Below are positions 1 through 5,823 of a stretch of 5,823 nt of DNA, piece by piece. A program made the position numbers and the translations under genes. The stretch is from positions 1 through 5,823 of the forward strand of contig MFXB01000049.1 in NCBI GenBank assembly GCA_001787475.1, read 5' to 3'. The notes beneath the pieces were generated by a model. It was not told where the DNA came from. It saw only the letters and a program-made list of their open reading frames with translations, and made no database searches. Source of the DNA: Candidatus Peregrinibacteria bacterium RIFCSPLOWO2_01_FULL_48_20 (lineage in GTDB: Bacteria; Patescibacteriota; Gracilibacteria; UBA1369; 2-02-FULL-48-14). The stretch's first letter is position 1. Each line of letters starts with the position of its first letter.

Positions 1-474
1 ATGGCTCTCGACGTTGGAAATCCGGTTCCCGCTATTCGCCTCCCCTCCTCTTCCGGGAAAGACCTAGCTTTGACCGATTTCAAAGGGAAAAAACTCGTAC
101 TTTATTTTTATCCGAAAGATGACACTCCCGGCTGCACAACGGAGGCCTGCGACTTTCGAGACAATTTAAAAAATTACGAAAACGCCAATACTGTGATTGT
201 TGGCATTTCCAAAGATCCGCTCAAATCGCACGATAAATTTATTGAAAAATACGGACTGCCTTTTGAACTGCTCGCCGACGAAAAAGGAGAACTGCTGGAT
301 GCCTTTGGCGTGTGGAAGCCAAAAAGCATGTACGGAAAAACCTTCATGGGAGTGGAGCGCAGCACTTTTTTGATTGACGAGACGGGGAAAATTGTGAAAT
401 CGTGGAGAAAGGTCAGTGTTCCCGGCCACGTCGCGGAAGTACTTGAAACACTCACCACTGAAAAAACGTTATAA
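1..474 (+). CDS. bcp: Thioredoxin-dependent thiol peroxidase, BCP/PrxQ-type peroxiredoxin
   Basis: This cytoplasmic peroxiredoxin would reduce hydrogen peroxide and organic hydroperoxides, with thioredoxin as the usual electron donor in the family. The 157-residue length is typical of BCP. The active-site motif DTPGCTTEAC is visible, with peroxidatic Cys45, its partner Thr42 and resolving Cys50, the same C45/C50 spacing as E. coli BCP. Arg120 in the VERSTFLID segment matches the conserved active-site arginine, and GVWKPKSMYGKTFMG (about 103-117) is the usual BCP loop. The ATG is the first base of the window, so upstream control and a longer start cannot be judged, but the N-terminus aligns as a normal BCP start. 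The gene ends in tandem stops (TAA TAA). The DUF2203 gene follows 29 bases downstream on the same strand and may be co-transcribed. Confidence 0.95.
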   Translation: MALDVGNPVPAIRLPSSSGKDLALTDFKGKKLVLYFYPKDDTPGCTTEACDFRDNLKNYENANTVIVGISKDPLKSHDKFIEKYGLPFELLADEKGELLDAFGVWKPKSMYGKTFMGVERSTFLIDETGKIVKSWRKVSVPGHVAEVLETLTTEKTL

Positions 475-503
475 TAAGTGAGAAGCGAATAACCCAAAAT
501 TGT

Positions 504-866
504 ATGGGAAAAACTTTTACACTCGAGGAAGCCAATCGTTCACTTGTTTTCGTAGCTCCCGTTGTGAAAGAAATTCAGACCCTTTGGATGGAACTGATGA
601 CCTTTAAAGTGAATCCCACGGCCGAAGAATTCGAGCGTTACAGCAGGGAAAGAACCGTCCGTGAAAAATTGGATCGGTTAAAAGTTTGCAACGGCGAATT
701 GGCTCAAGTGGGCTGCATGCTGAGAGACCCCATCGAAGGAATTGTGGATTTTCCAAGCGTCCACCAAGAACAAGAGGTTTTCCTGTGCTGGCGCATGGGA
801 GAAGAACAAGCCGACTTCTGGCATCCCGTCGAAGAAGGCTACGATGCCCACCGAGTAATGGTTTAG
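504..866 (+). CDS. DUF2203 (COG4911) family protein, function unknown
   Basis: This 120-residue soluble protein matches the DUF2203 family by pattern. It opens with FTLEEANRSL (5-14), followed by a long helical, charged region (about 15-65). The family's conserved C-terminal half follows: GCMLRDP (70-76), GIVDFPS (79-85), LCWRMGE (94-100), then FWHPVEEGYDAHR (105-117). The Cys-Trp, Gly-Glu and Trp-His pairs are the hallmark residues. No enzymatic role is established for the family, and I infer none. No membrane segment or signal peptide is seen. The start ATG is well supported by the FTLEEAN opening. No convincing Shine-Dalgarno precedes it: the nearest bases read AACCCAAAATTGT. The TAG stop overlaps the stop of the opposite-strand gene by four bases. 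Confidence 0.88.
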   Translation: MGKTFTLEEANRSLVFVAPVVKEIQTLWMELMTFKVNPTAEEFERYSRERTVREKLDRLKVCNGELAQVGCMLRDPIEGIVDFPSVHQEQEVFLCWRMGEEQADFWHPVEEGYDAHRVMV

Positions 867-2347
867 AAACCCTGTAAAACTTGCATGTGCATCGCATCAC
901 TGAGAATTTCGACGCGCGTGGCTTTTTCATCCGTGAAAACTTCCACTTCATCGGAAAAACTGAATTCATACAAACCCTCGGTAACCGCAGCGGCTTTTTC
1001 GCTAAGCATCTCGGGTACCGCCCTAAGGAAGTCGAAATTCAAATCATCGCTGCCCAAAATCATGGAATTGGTGCTGTTCGGCACGGCATAGGCCGCCATT
1101 TGATCAAAGTGGATGTCCACGGATTTCACCAAAGAATTGAGAAAATCACCGGAAGCGGAGGAAGCGTTCAAGGCCACCAAGCCACCTTCGTTCAAACGAG
1201 AATGAACCAATTCAAAAAACTCATGCGTGGCCAAATGAGCGGGAATACTGGAAGTTTGATAGGTGTCGACCAGAATCAGATCGTAGTTTTTTTCCGTGTT
1301 GAGTAAGTAAGTTCGCGCGTCCGCATAAACAATTTCCACCGTCGCATCCAAAAGTCCCATGGTGAGCTCGGCCGCCTCCGTCATGGTGGGATCGATCTCC
1401 ACTCCGGTGACGGAAAGTTCCGGATAGTAGGCATTAAAAATGCGCGTAAAACTTCCTCCCCCATGTCCCAAAATAAGAACCGTTTGAGGCGTTTCCACCA
1501 TCGCCGGAAGCACTCCAAAATAAGAGTAATAATAAGGTTCGGGTGCCAAGGGTGAAGCGGGATCGTACAAAGATTGAGTGCCGATGGGATTGTTCACATG
1601 AAGACGGCGAACGCCTTCCTCATCCTCCGTGACAAAAACAAAACCGTAAGGAGAATCTTTGGCGTAAATAATGGAATCGTGGGCGAAAACGGGAGGAACC
1701 AACCAAAGAAAACCGACACTCGCCAAGGCGATGATCACAAAAATCCATTTACGAAGTCCAAAGGCCGCGAGCAGCATGAGCACGATTCCGATGCACACAA
1801 AAGTTTTGGTGGTTCCGAGAACGGGAATGAGCACAAAAGCGGGGAGAAAAGTTCCCACCAAACTTCCAAGGGTTGAAATCATGGAAATTTTTCCGGAAAC
1901 CGTGCCGGCTTCTTCCACGTGCACTAAAACCATCTTCACGGTAAAAGGCACGATCATGCCAAGTAAAAATAGAGGGAAAACAAACAAAAAAGCCACCGCC
2001 ACAAAAGATCCGATACGCACCACTTCCGCCAAATTGGAAAAACTCCGCGTGATGATTGCAAAAAACGGTCCGGAAACAAACGGTATGACGAGAGCCCATG
2101 CGCCCGTCAAAAAAATCAAAGAAAAATAAATGGAAGCTTTGGGCTTTTGGTCGGCAAGCCGTCCGCCACAGTAGTAACCGGCGGCGAGTGCCATCATAAT
2201 GAGCCCGATCACATTGGTCCACACATAAAGAGAGTTTCCAAAATAAGGTGCCAAAAGACGCGTGGCGCTCATTTCAATGGCCATCACGGCGGCTCCGGAA
2301 ACAAAAGCGGAAATGGTGTAAAGCGTGGACTTTTTCACGATCTCCAT
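863..2347 (-). CDS. Fused membrane (MFS-like) / spermidine synthase-like protein
   Basis: This 494-residue protein has a membrane N-terminal half and a SAM-binding methyltransferase-fold C-terminal half. About seven hydrophobic segments are visible (roughly 8-27, 41-60, 71-91, 113-134, 156-178, 181-197, 200-221). The family signature lies near 25-63: an IEM..TRLLAPYFG stretch, then GYYCGGRLAD. The soluble domain (about 225-494) shows the SAM-type loop ILGHGGGSFTR (292-302), acidic VEIDP (316-320), ADARTYL (342-348) and YDLILVDTY (355-363), in spermidine synthase order. The classical D-S-T-D-P loop of aminopropyltransferases is replaced by DTYQTSS, so true spermidine synthesis is uncertain. 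The usual annotation is 'fused MFS/spermidine synthase'. The start ATG begins right before a charged stretch and the first helix, and no clear ribosome site precedes it. The gene diverges from pepA across 68 bases and ends tail to tail with DUF2203. Confidence 0.9.
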   Translation of the reverse strand: MEIVKKSTLYTISAFVSGAAVMAIEMSATRLLAPYFGNSLYVWTNVIGLIMMALAAGYYCGGRLADQKPKASIYFSLIFLTGAWALVIPFVSGPFFAIITRSFSNLAEVVRIGSFVAVAFLFVFPLFLLGMIVPFTVKMVLVHVEEAGTVSGKISMISTLGSLVGTFLPAFVLIPVLGTTKTFVCIGIVLMLLAAFGLRKWIFVIIALASVGFLWLVPPVFAHDSIIYAKDSPYGFVFVTEDEEGVRRLHVNNPIGTQSLYDPASPLAPEPYYYSYFGVLPAMVETPQTVLILGHGGGSFTRIFNAYYPELSVTGVEIDPTMTEAAELTMGLLDATVEIVYADARTYLLNTEKNYDLILVDTYQTSSIPAHLATHEFFELVHSRLNEGGLVALNASSASGDFLNSLVKSVDIHFDQMAAYAVPNSTNSMILGSDDLNFDFLRAVPEMLSEKAAAVTEGLYEFSFSDEVEVFTDEKATRVEILSDAMHMQVLQGF

Positions 2348-2415
2348 TAAATCATACTTGCTGCAGAACTGAAAACTATTGTAATGTGACGACGATTATT
2401 TTTTATCTTCGCTTC
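2348..2415. promoter_or_regulatory. Divergent intergenic region between the spermidine-synthase-like gene and pepA
   Basis: This 68-base AT-rich spacer is the only stretch that can hold promoters for both divergent genes. For the - strand gene, a TACAAT hexamer (complement of 2378-2383) is one mismatch from TATAAT and would give a leader of roughly 25 bases; no good -35 element stands upstream of it. For pepA, TATCTT at 2404-2409 lies six bases before the ATG, which would fit a nearly leaderless transcript. TTGTAA (2379-2384) could be its -35, but the 19-base gap is long. Neither gene has a recognisable Shine-Dalgarno sequence here. The promoter role is inferred from gene orientation; the individual boxes are weak. 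Confidence 0.35.
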
Positions 2416-3879
2416 ATGAAATTTGCTCTCAGCACCTCGCTCACGACGTCCGACGTTTTATTTCTCTCATTTTTCAAGAGCGAAACTTTGAATGCCAAAA
2501 TGAAATCGGCATTGGGAGCGAAAACCGCAAAACAAGTTGAAGCGCGCTTCAAATCGAAAGATTTTGAAGGAGATGAAGGTCAAACATTGACGCTTTTCCC
2601 GGAGGGTTCAAAGTGGAAACGTGTTGTGCTTCTGGGTCGTGGAAAAAATGCCGAAGCTGTCCCTCAAGCCACTGAATTTTTGGGGGCGAAAATTTCCGAT
2701 TGCGCAAAAGCGGCAAAAGCGACGAGCATTACCATCCTCACCGATGAAGCCGACTTTTCCGAATTGGCCTATGGCTTTGTGCTCGGGACTTACGAATTCA
2801 AACGCTACAAAGCTCAGGATAAAAAAACTCCCTCTTTGGAAAAAGTGACCTTCGTGCTCCCTACCGTCAAAAAGGGACACTGTGAACAACTCACTTGGAT
2901 TGAATCCTTCGAACACGTTTCACCGTCCGTGAGGGATCTCATTAATACCTGCGCGGGAGATTTGAATCCGATGGACATGGCAAAGATCGCCGAGCAAGTC
3001 GGAAAAAAATCCGGATTTAAAGTGACCGTTCTCGACTTGAAAAAACTCAGAAAACTCGGCTGCCACGCCCTGGCCGGAGTGGGCCAAGGGGCAAGCAGCG
3101 AACCGTGTATGGTGATTCTGGAATACCGTCACAAATCCAAAGCCAAGGAGCCGAACATCGCTTTTATCGGGAAAGGAATCACTTTTGATACGGGAGGACT
3201 CAACTTAAAACCCACGGGGCACATCGAAACCATGAACCAAGACATGACCGGAGCCGCAATTGTGCTGGGAACTTTGCAGACTTTGGCCGAAAATAAGGTT
3301 CCGGGTTACTTTTTGGGCGTGATGGCGTGCGCGGAAAACGCCATTTCCGATCGCGCTCAACATCCCGGCGATGTGGTAAAAGCTTACAATGGAAAAACCA
3401 TCGAAGTGAACAATACCGATGCGGAGGGCCGCGTGGTCTTGGCCGACGCACTTTCTTACACGGAAAAAAATTACAAACCCAAACGAATGATCGACATCGC
3501 CACTTTAACCGGTGCGGTAACGGTGGCCTTGGGCTACACCATCACCGGTGTCATGGGAACGGAACAAAAATTTCTGGACTGTGTTTTGGACTGCGCGAAA
3601 CGCGTGCACGAACGCATGTGGCCTCTGCCTCTCGATGAAGATTTTGTGAAACTCTGCAAAGGAAACTGTTCCGATTTGAAAAACACCACCGACGGCGTTC
3701 GCGCCGGTGCCATTATGGGAGCCGCTTTCTTAAAACACTTTGTTGAAAAAACACCTTGGGTCCATTTGGATGTTGGTGGAACCGCTTGGGTGGAACATCC
3801 AACACCAAGTACAAAATACGGCGCAACTACGGCGGGCTTAAGAACCTTGATTGAACTGGCCAAGCATTACGCCGACTAA
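2416..3879 (+). CDS. pepA: Leucyl aminopeptidase (M17 family, PepA-like)
   Basis: This cytoplasmic two-metal aminopeptidase would release N-terminal residues from peptides; the family works as hexamers. The product from this start is 487 residues, close to the usual 480-500. The N-terminal M17 domain covers about 1-150 and the catalytic domain about 165-487. Predicted metal ligands are Lys253 and Asp258 (GKGITFDTGG), Asp276 (NQDMTGA), and Asp335 and Glu337 (NNTDAEGR). Catalytic Lys265 and Arg339 are also present. The spacing of all seven equals that of E. coli PepA as I remember it (K270 to R356). The frame is open 56 codons further upstream to 2248, but that part runs into the opposite-strand gene and does not look like an M17 N-terminus, whereas MKFALSTSL at 2416 does. 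No Shine-Dalgarno is visible. The TAA stop overlaps the stop of the opposite permease gene by four bases. Confidence 0.95.
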   Translation: MKFALSTSLTTSDVLFLSFFKSETLNAKMKSALGAKTAKQVEARFKSKDFEGDEGQTLTLFPEGSKWKRVVLLGRGKNAEAVPQATEFLGAKISDCAKAAKATSITILTDEADFSELAYGFVLGTYEFKRYKAQDKKTPSLEKVTFVLPTVKKGHCEQLTWIESFEHVSPSVRDLINTCAGDLNPMDMAKIAEQVGKKSGFKVTVLDLKKLRKLGCHALAGVGQGASSEPCMVILEYRHKSKAKEPNIAFIGKGITFDTGGLNLKPTGHIETMNQDMTGAAIVLGTLQTLAENKVPGYFLGVMACAENAISDRAQHPGDVVKAYNGKTIEVNNTDAEGRVVLADALSYTEKNYKPKRMIDIATLTGAVTVALGYTITGVMGTEQKFLDCVLDCAKRVHERMWPLPLDEDFVKLCKGNCSDLKNTTDGVRAGAIMGAAFLKHFVEKTPWVHLDVGGTAWVEHPTPSTKYGATTAGLRTLIELAKHYAD

Positions 3880-5009
3880 GTTTTGAGTACTTCGTGGTAT
3901 TCCAATTGATAAATGTGAATAATCGTCACGGTTAAGCTTAGAATCAAAGGTCCGAAAATAATTCCTTTGAGACCGAAGACGAAGATACCTCCCAAAACCA
4001 CCAAAAAAGTGGCGAGCGGGTGCATTTTGCTGCGACTTCCAATAAGAATCGGACGAGCCACATTGTCGACAATGGAAATCAAACAAAGGCCCCAAAGGAA
4101 AAGGAAAATCGCCCAAACCCATTCGCCTTGAACCATAAAAGCAAGGGAAGCCGGAAACCACACAAAAGCCGCGCCTATATAAGGGATGAGCGAGGCAAAA
4201 GCCATGATGGTTCCCCAAAATAAAACATTATCCACGCCGGCGATGGCAAACCCAATCGCTCCCACAAGTCCTTGCAGAATCGCGGTACCAAAGTTTCCAA
4301 CCACAATGGCGTACGTGGTCTCGCGCAACTTGTTCTCGATTTCATTTTCATACTTGGTCGGCAGCGGGCTGAGTCGTTTTAAAAAGTTCGTGAGATTTTC
4401 TCCGTCGCGGAAGAAAAAGAAAATGGTTAAAAGCAAAATGAGCACCCCAATCATCGTGTCACCCACACTCTTCAAAACCGTGCCGCTTTGCGAAACCAAA
4501 AACGTGCTGATTTTTTCACCCAAATCTCTCACCAAAGAGAAAATATCAAAATTATAATTTCCCAAGAGTTCACGAAGGTTATAACGCTGAGCCAAATTTG
4601 CCCAAATATCCCCGATCCAAGGCAGATCACTGAAAGCTCCGGTGAAACGGAAGGATTCAAAGTCAATTTCCACCAATTTACTGTCCAAAATGTCATAGGC
4701 GGAAACCGCTTCCTGAACCAAGAAAATAATAAACAACGTGAGCGGCGTGAGCACCACGAGCATCACCACTAAAGTCGTGAGAAAAGCGGCGATCCCCGTA
4801 TGCCCGCGAAGCACTTTTGAAATCCACTTGAAGACAGGATTGAACACCACCGCGATGAGGGACGCGTACACAAGCACATTTAAAAACGGTGAAATCACCC
4901 AAAAGAAAAGAGCGAGTACGGTGGCAATCGCTAAAATGAAAAAATAGCGAGCATAATCATGAAGAACAAGATTTTTGGGTCCCTGGATCATAAGCGTGTA
5001 CGCACACAC
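3876..5009 (-). CDS. AI-2E family transporter (PerM/UPF0118-like permease)
   Basis: This is an integral membrane protein of up to 377 residues with about eight hydrophobic segments: near 22-40, 44-58, 72-98, 183-200, 240-258, 262-294, 296-314 and 331-368 (the sixth and eighth are long enough to be double). A hydrophilic stretch (about 100-180) separates the first three from the rest, as is usual in the family. Typical marks are FFFFRDG (197-203), the QGLVGAIGF stretch (246-254), SLIPYIGA (273-280), and DNVARPILIG (315-324) leading into the GLKGIIFGP stretch (346-354). Family members have been reported as autoinducer-2 exporters or Na+/H+ antiporters; the substrate cannot be read from sequence. 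The start is uncertain: GTG at 5009 shares one base with the upstream stop (TAGTG), while an in-frame ATG at 4991 gives 371 residues with a more ordinary N-terminus. It is probably translationally coupled to the epimerase/reductase gene. Confidence 0.92.
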   Translation of the reverse strand: MCAYTLMIQGPKNLVLHDYARYFFILAIATVLALFFWVISPFLNVLVYASLIAVVFNPVFKWISKVLRGHTGIAAFLTTLVVMLVVLTPLTLFIIFLVQEAVSAYDILDSKLVEIDFESFRFTGAFSDLPWIGDIWANLAQRYNLRELLGNYNFDIFSLVRDLGEKISTFLVSQSGTVLKSVGDTMIGVLILLLTIFFFFRDGENLTNFLKRLSPLPTKYENEIENKLRETTYAIVVGNFGTAILQGLVGAIGFAIAGVDNVLFWGTIMAFASLIPYIGAAFVWFPASLAFMVQGEWVWAIFLFLWGLCLISIVDNVARPILIGSRSKMHPLATFLVVLGGIFVFGLKGIIFGPLILSLTVTIIHIYQLEYHEVLKT

Positions 5010-5823
5010 TACTCCATGTTTTTTTGATATTCAATCAGAGACTCTCGAACCGCCTCGGCAACCGGCCGCAAATGAATGCCCTCCGCTTCAAGTTTTTTCA
5101 CGGACAGCCCGCAGTTGGACCTTTTGGCTTTCGTGATTTTTTCCATTTCCTCAATACTAAAAAGTTCATAATGATAAGTCGGATCCACGAGCTCAATGTA
5201 CAAGTCCAAAATTTCTTGATGCGTAATGGTCCCCGGATTCGTCACATTATAAACGCCGGTCGCCCGTTTTTCGATCAGCACTTTCGCCGCCTTCAAAAAA
5301 TCTTCCAAAACACTGATCGAATTGGGCACGGAAATCACTTTATTATATTTCACGATTTTCGTAATAAAATTGCGCTCACTCGGAATCGAATCAAACGGCA
5401 TGCGCAGCCGCAACTGCAAAACATTAAAATCTTTCAGCATGTGCTCGCTCCATGCTTTCGTCCGCGAGTAATAACTGCCATCAAAATTGGGCGCATCTTC
5501 CTCCGAATAACCTTCTCCGCCTTTATCACCTTCATACACGCAACCGCTTCCAATGTGAACCATGTAAAGCCCGAGCTCTTCGCAGGCGCGAGCCAAAATA
5601 AGCGGAGCCGTCACATTGCCGAACAGCGTCTCCATTTTATGATCCTCGCACCAATCTACATTCGGCTTTCCCGTTTTCCCCGCGCAATTCAAAACCACGT
5701 CCGGCTTCTTCACTTCGAGTTCCGCCTTCACCTTCGAAAAATCCTCAATTCGCACATTCGAAATTTCCGCCTCCTCGCCAAAAAAAATCTTAAACTTGTT
5801 CGCGATGTAACCCTTCCCAAAAA
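5009..5823 (-). CDS. NRS/ER-like nucleotide-sugar 3,5-epimerase/4-reductase (RmlD-like), 5' end outside window
   Basis: This extended short-chain dehydrogenase/reductase probably converts a 4-keto-6-deoxy nucleotide sugar to the rhamnose form. The frame stays open to the window edge, so the gene is truncated at its 5' end. The first visible residues include GKGYIANKF, the NAD(P)-binding glycine-rich turn, which puts the true start only a few codons beyond 5823; a GTG at 5755 would cut this fold off and is not the start. Numbered from the first complete codon: AGKTGKPNVDWCEDHK (47-62), GSGC with Cys94, SYYSRTK with the YxxxK pair Tyr118/Lys122, LRMP (139-142), RNFITK with Lys155, and NVTNPG (192-197). 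These closely resemble the plant NRS/ER and RHM C-terminal domains (GRPNVDWCE, NFTGSFYSKTK, RNFITKI, NFTNPG). The ATG GAG TAG end overlaps the next gene by one base. Confidence 0.88.
   Translation of the reverse strand, partial: FGKGYIANKFKIFFGEEAEISNVRIEDFSKVKAELEVKKPDVVLNCAGKTGKPNVDWCEDHKMETLFGNVTAPLILARACEELGLYMVHIGSGCVYEGDKGGEGYSEEDAPNFDGSYYSRTKAWSEHMLKDFNVLQLRLRMPFDSIPSERNFITKIVKYNKVISVPNSISVLEDFLKAAKVLIEKRATGVYNVTNPGTITHQEILDLYIELVDPTYHYELFSIEEMEKITKAKRSNCGLSVKKLEAEGIHLRPVAEAVRESLIEYQKNME

Noticed and set aside
470..475. Perfect TATAAT as a -10 box for the DUF2203 gene
   Set aside because: It arises directly from a Leu codon TTA followed by tandem TAA TAA stops. The nearest -35-like TTGAAA (443-448) is 21 bases away, too far. 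It could still act as a promoter, but the sequence alone does not support it.
860..871. GGTTTAGAAACC inverted repeat over the convergent stops as a bidirectional terminator
   Set aside because: The arms are five bases with a two-base loop, not GC-rich, and no U-tract follows on either strand.
1749..2222. Long open frames antisense or out of frame inside the main genes (for example 157 codons at 1749-2222 on -, 141 codons at 881-1306 on +)
   Set aside because: Their translations are rich in His, Arg, Phe and Cys, show no family motif, and lie wholly within genes with clear conserved domains; they reflect codon composition.
2248..2415. 56-codon upstream extension of pepA starting at ATG 2248
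   Set aside because: It overlaps the 5' end of the well-supported opposite-strand gene, reads as a basic, cysteine- and tryptophan-containing stretch unlike M17 proteins, and the family N-terminus begins at 2416.
3880..3894. AAGT/ACTT short inverted repeat just after the pepA stop as a terminator
   Set aside because: Four-base AT-rich arms with a seven-base loop and no following U-run are not enough for a terminator.
5753..5755. GTG at 5755 as start of the epimerase/reductase
   Set aside because: The frame continues upstream to the window edge and encodes the glycine-rich NAD(P)-binding turn GKGYIANKF, which the enzyme needs; the gene is truncated by the window instead.
1..5823. Alternative genetic code with TGA reassigned, as in Gracilibacteria/Absconditabacteria
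   Set aside because: TGA is never used as a stop in the six genes, but no in-frame TGA occurs within any of them and conserved glycines are GGN codons. Six genes are too few to make TGA avoidance meaningful.
1..5823. tRNA, rRNA, CRISPR array, insertion sequence, riboswitch or origin
   Set aside because: Non-coding space totals about 100 bases in two short gaps, and no repeats, transposase motifs or structured RNA signals were seen on either strand.

Overview
The window is a compact bacterial segment, about 98% coding, with six protein genes and no RNA gene, mobile element, CRISPR array or long non-coding stretch. The gene set is a BCP-type peroxiredoxin, a DUF2203 protein, a membrane-anchored spermidine-synthase-like protein, an M17 leucyl aminopeptidase, an AI-2E family permease and a sugar-nucleotide epimerase/reductase. 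Tight packing, poor Shine-Dalgarno signals, lysine-rich proteins and moderate GC suit an uncultivated bacterium with a streamlined genome. A Patescibacteria (CPR) member, perhaps Peregrinibacteria-like, is my guess from general impression only. All six genes read cleanly in the standard code, ending in TAA or TAG and never TGA.

Layout from left to right. At 1-866 two + strand genes lie in tandem: bcp, whose start is the first base of the window, then DUF2203. The latter meets, tail to tail with a 4-base overlap, the - strand fused membrane/spermidine-synthase-like gene (863-2347). A 68-base divergent spacer (2348-2415) separates that gene from pepA (2416-3879, +). pepA in turn meets the AI-2E permease gene (3876-5009, -) tail to tail, again with a 4-base overlap. 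The permease is preceded on the - strand by the epimerase/reductase gene (5009 to beyond 5823), sharing one base (TAGTG), so those two probably form one transcript entering from the right.

The genes do not form one obvious pathway. bcp and pepA are housekeeping functions (peroxide detoxification, peptide turnover). The epimerase/reductase points to deoxy-sugar (probably rhamnose-type) nucleotide synthesis, whose other steps would lie right of the window. I see no clear undescribed system. The most notable items are the plant-like NRS/ER character of the last gene, with both epimerase and reductase residues kept, and the mirrored 4-base stop-codon overlaps at both convergent junctions.
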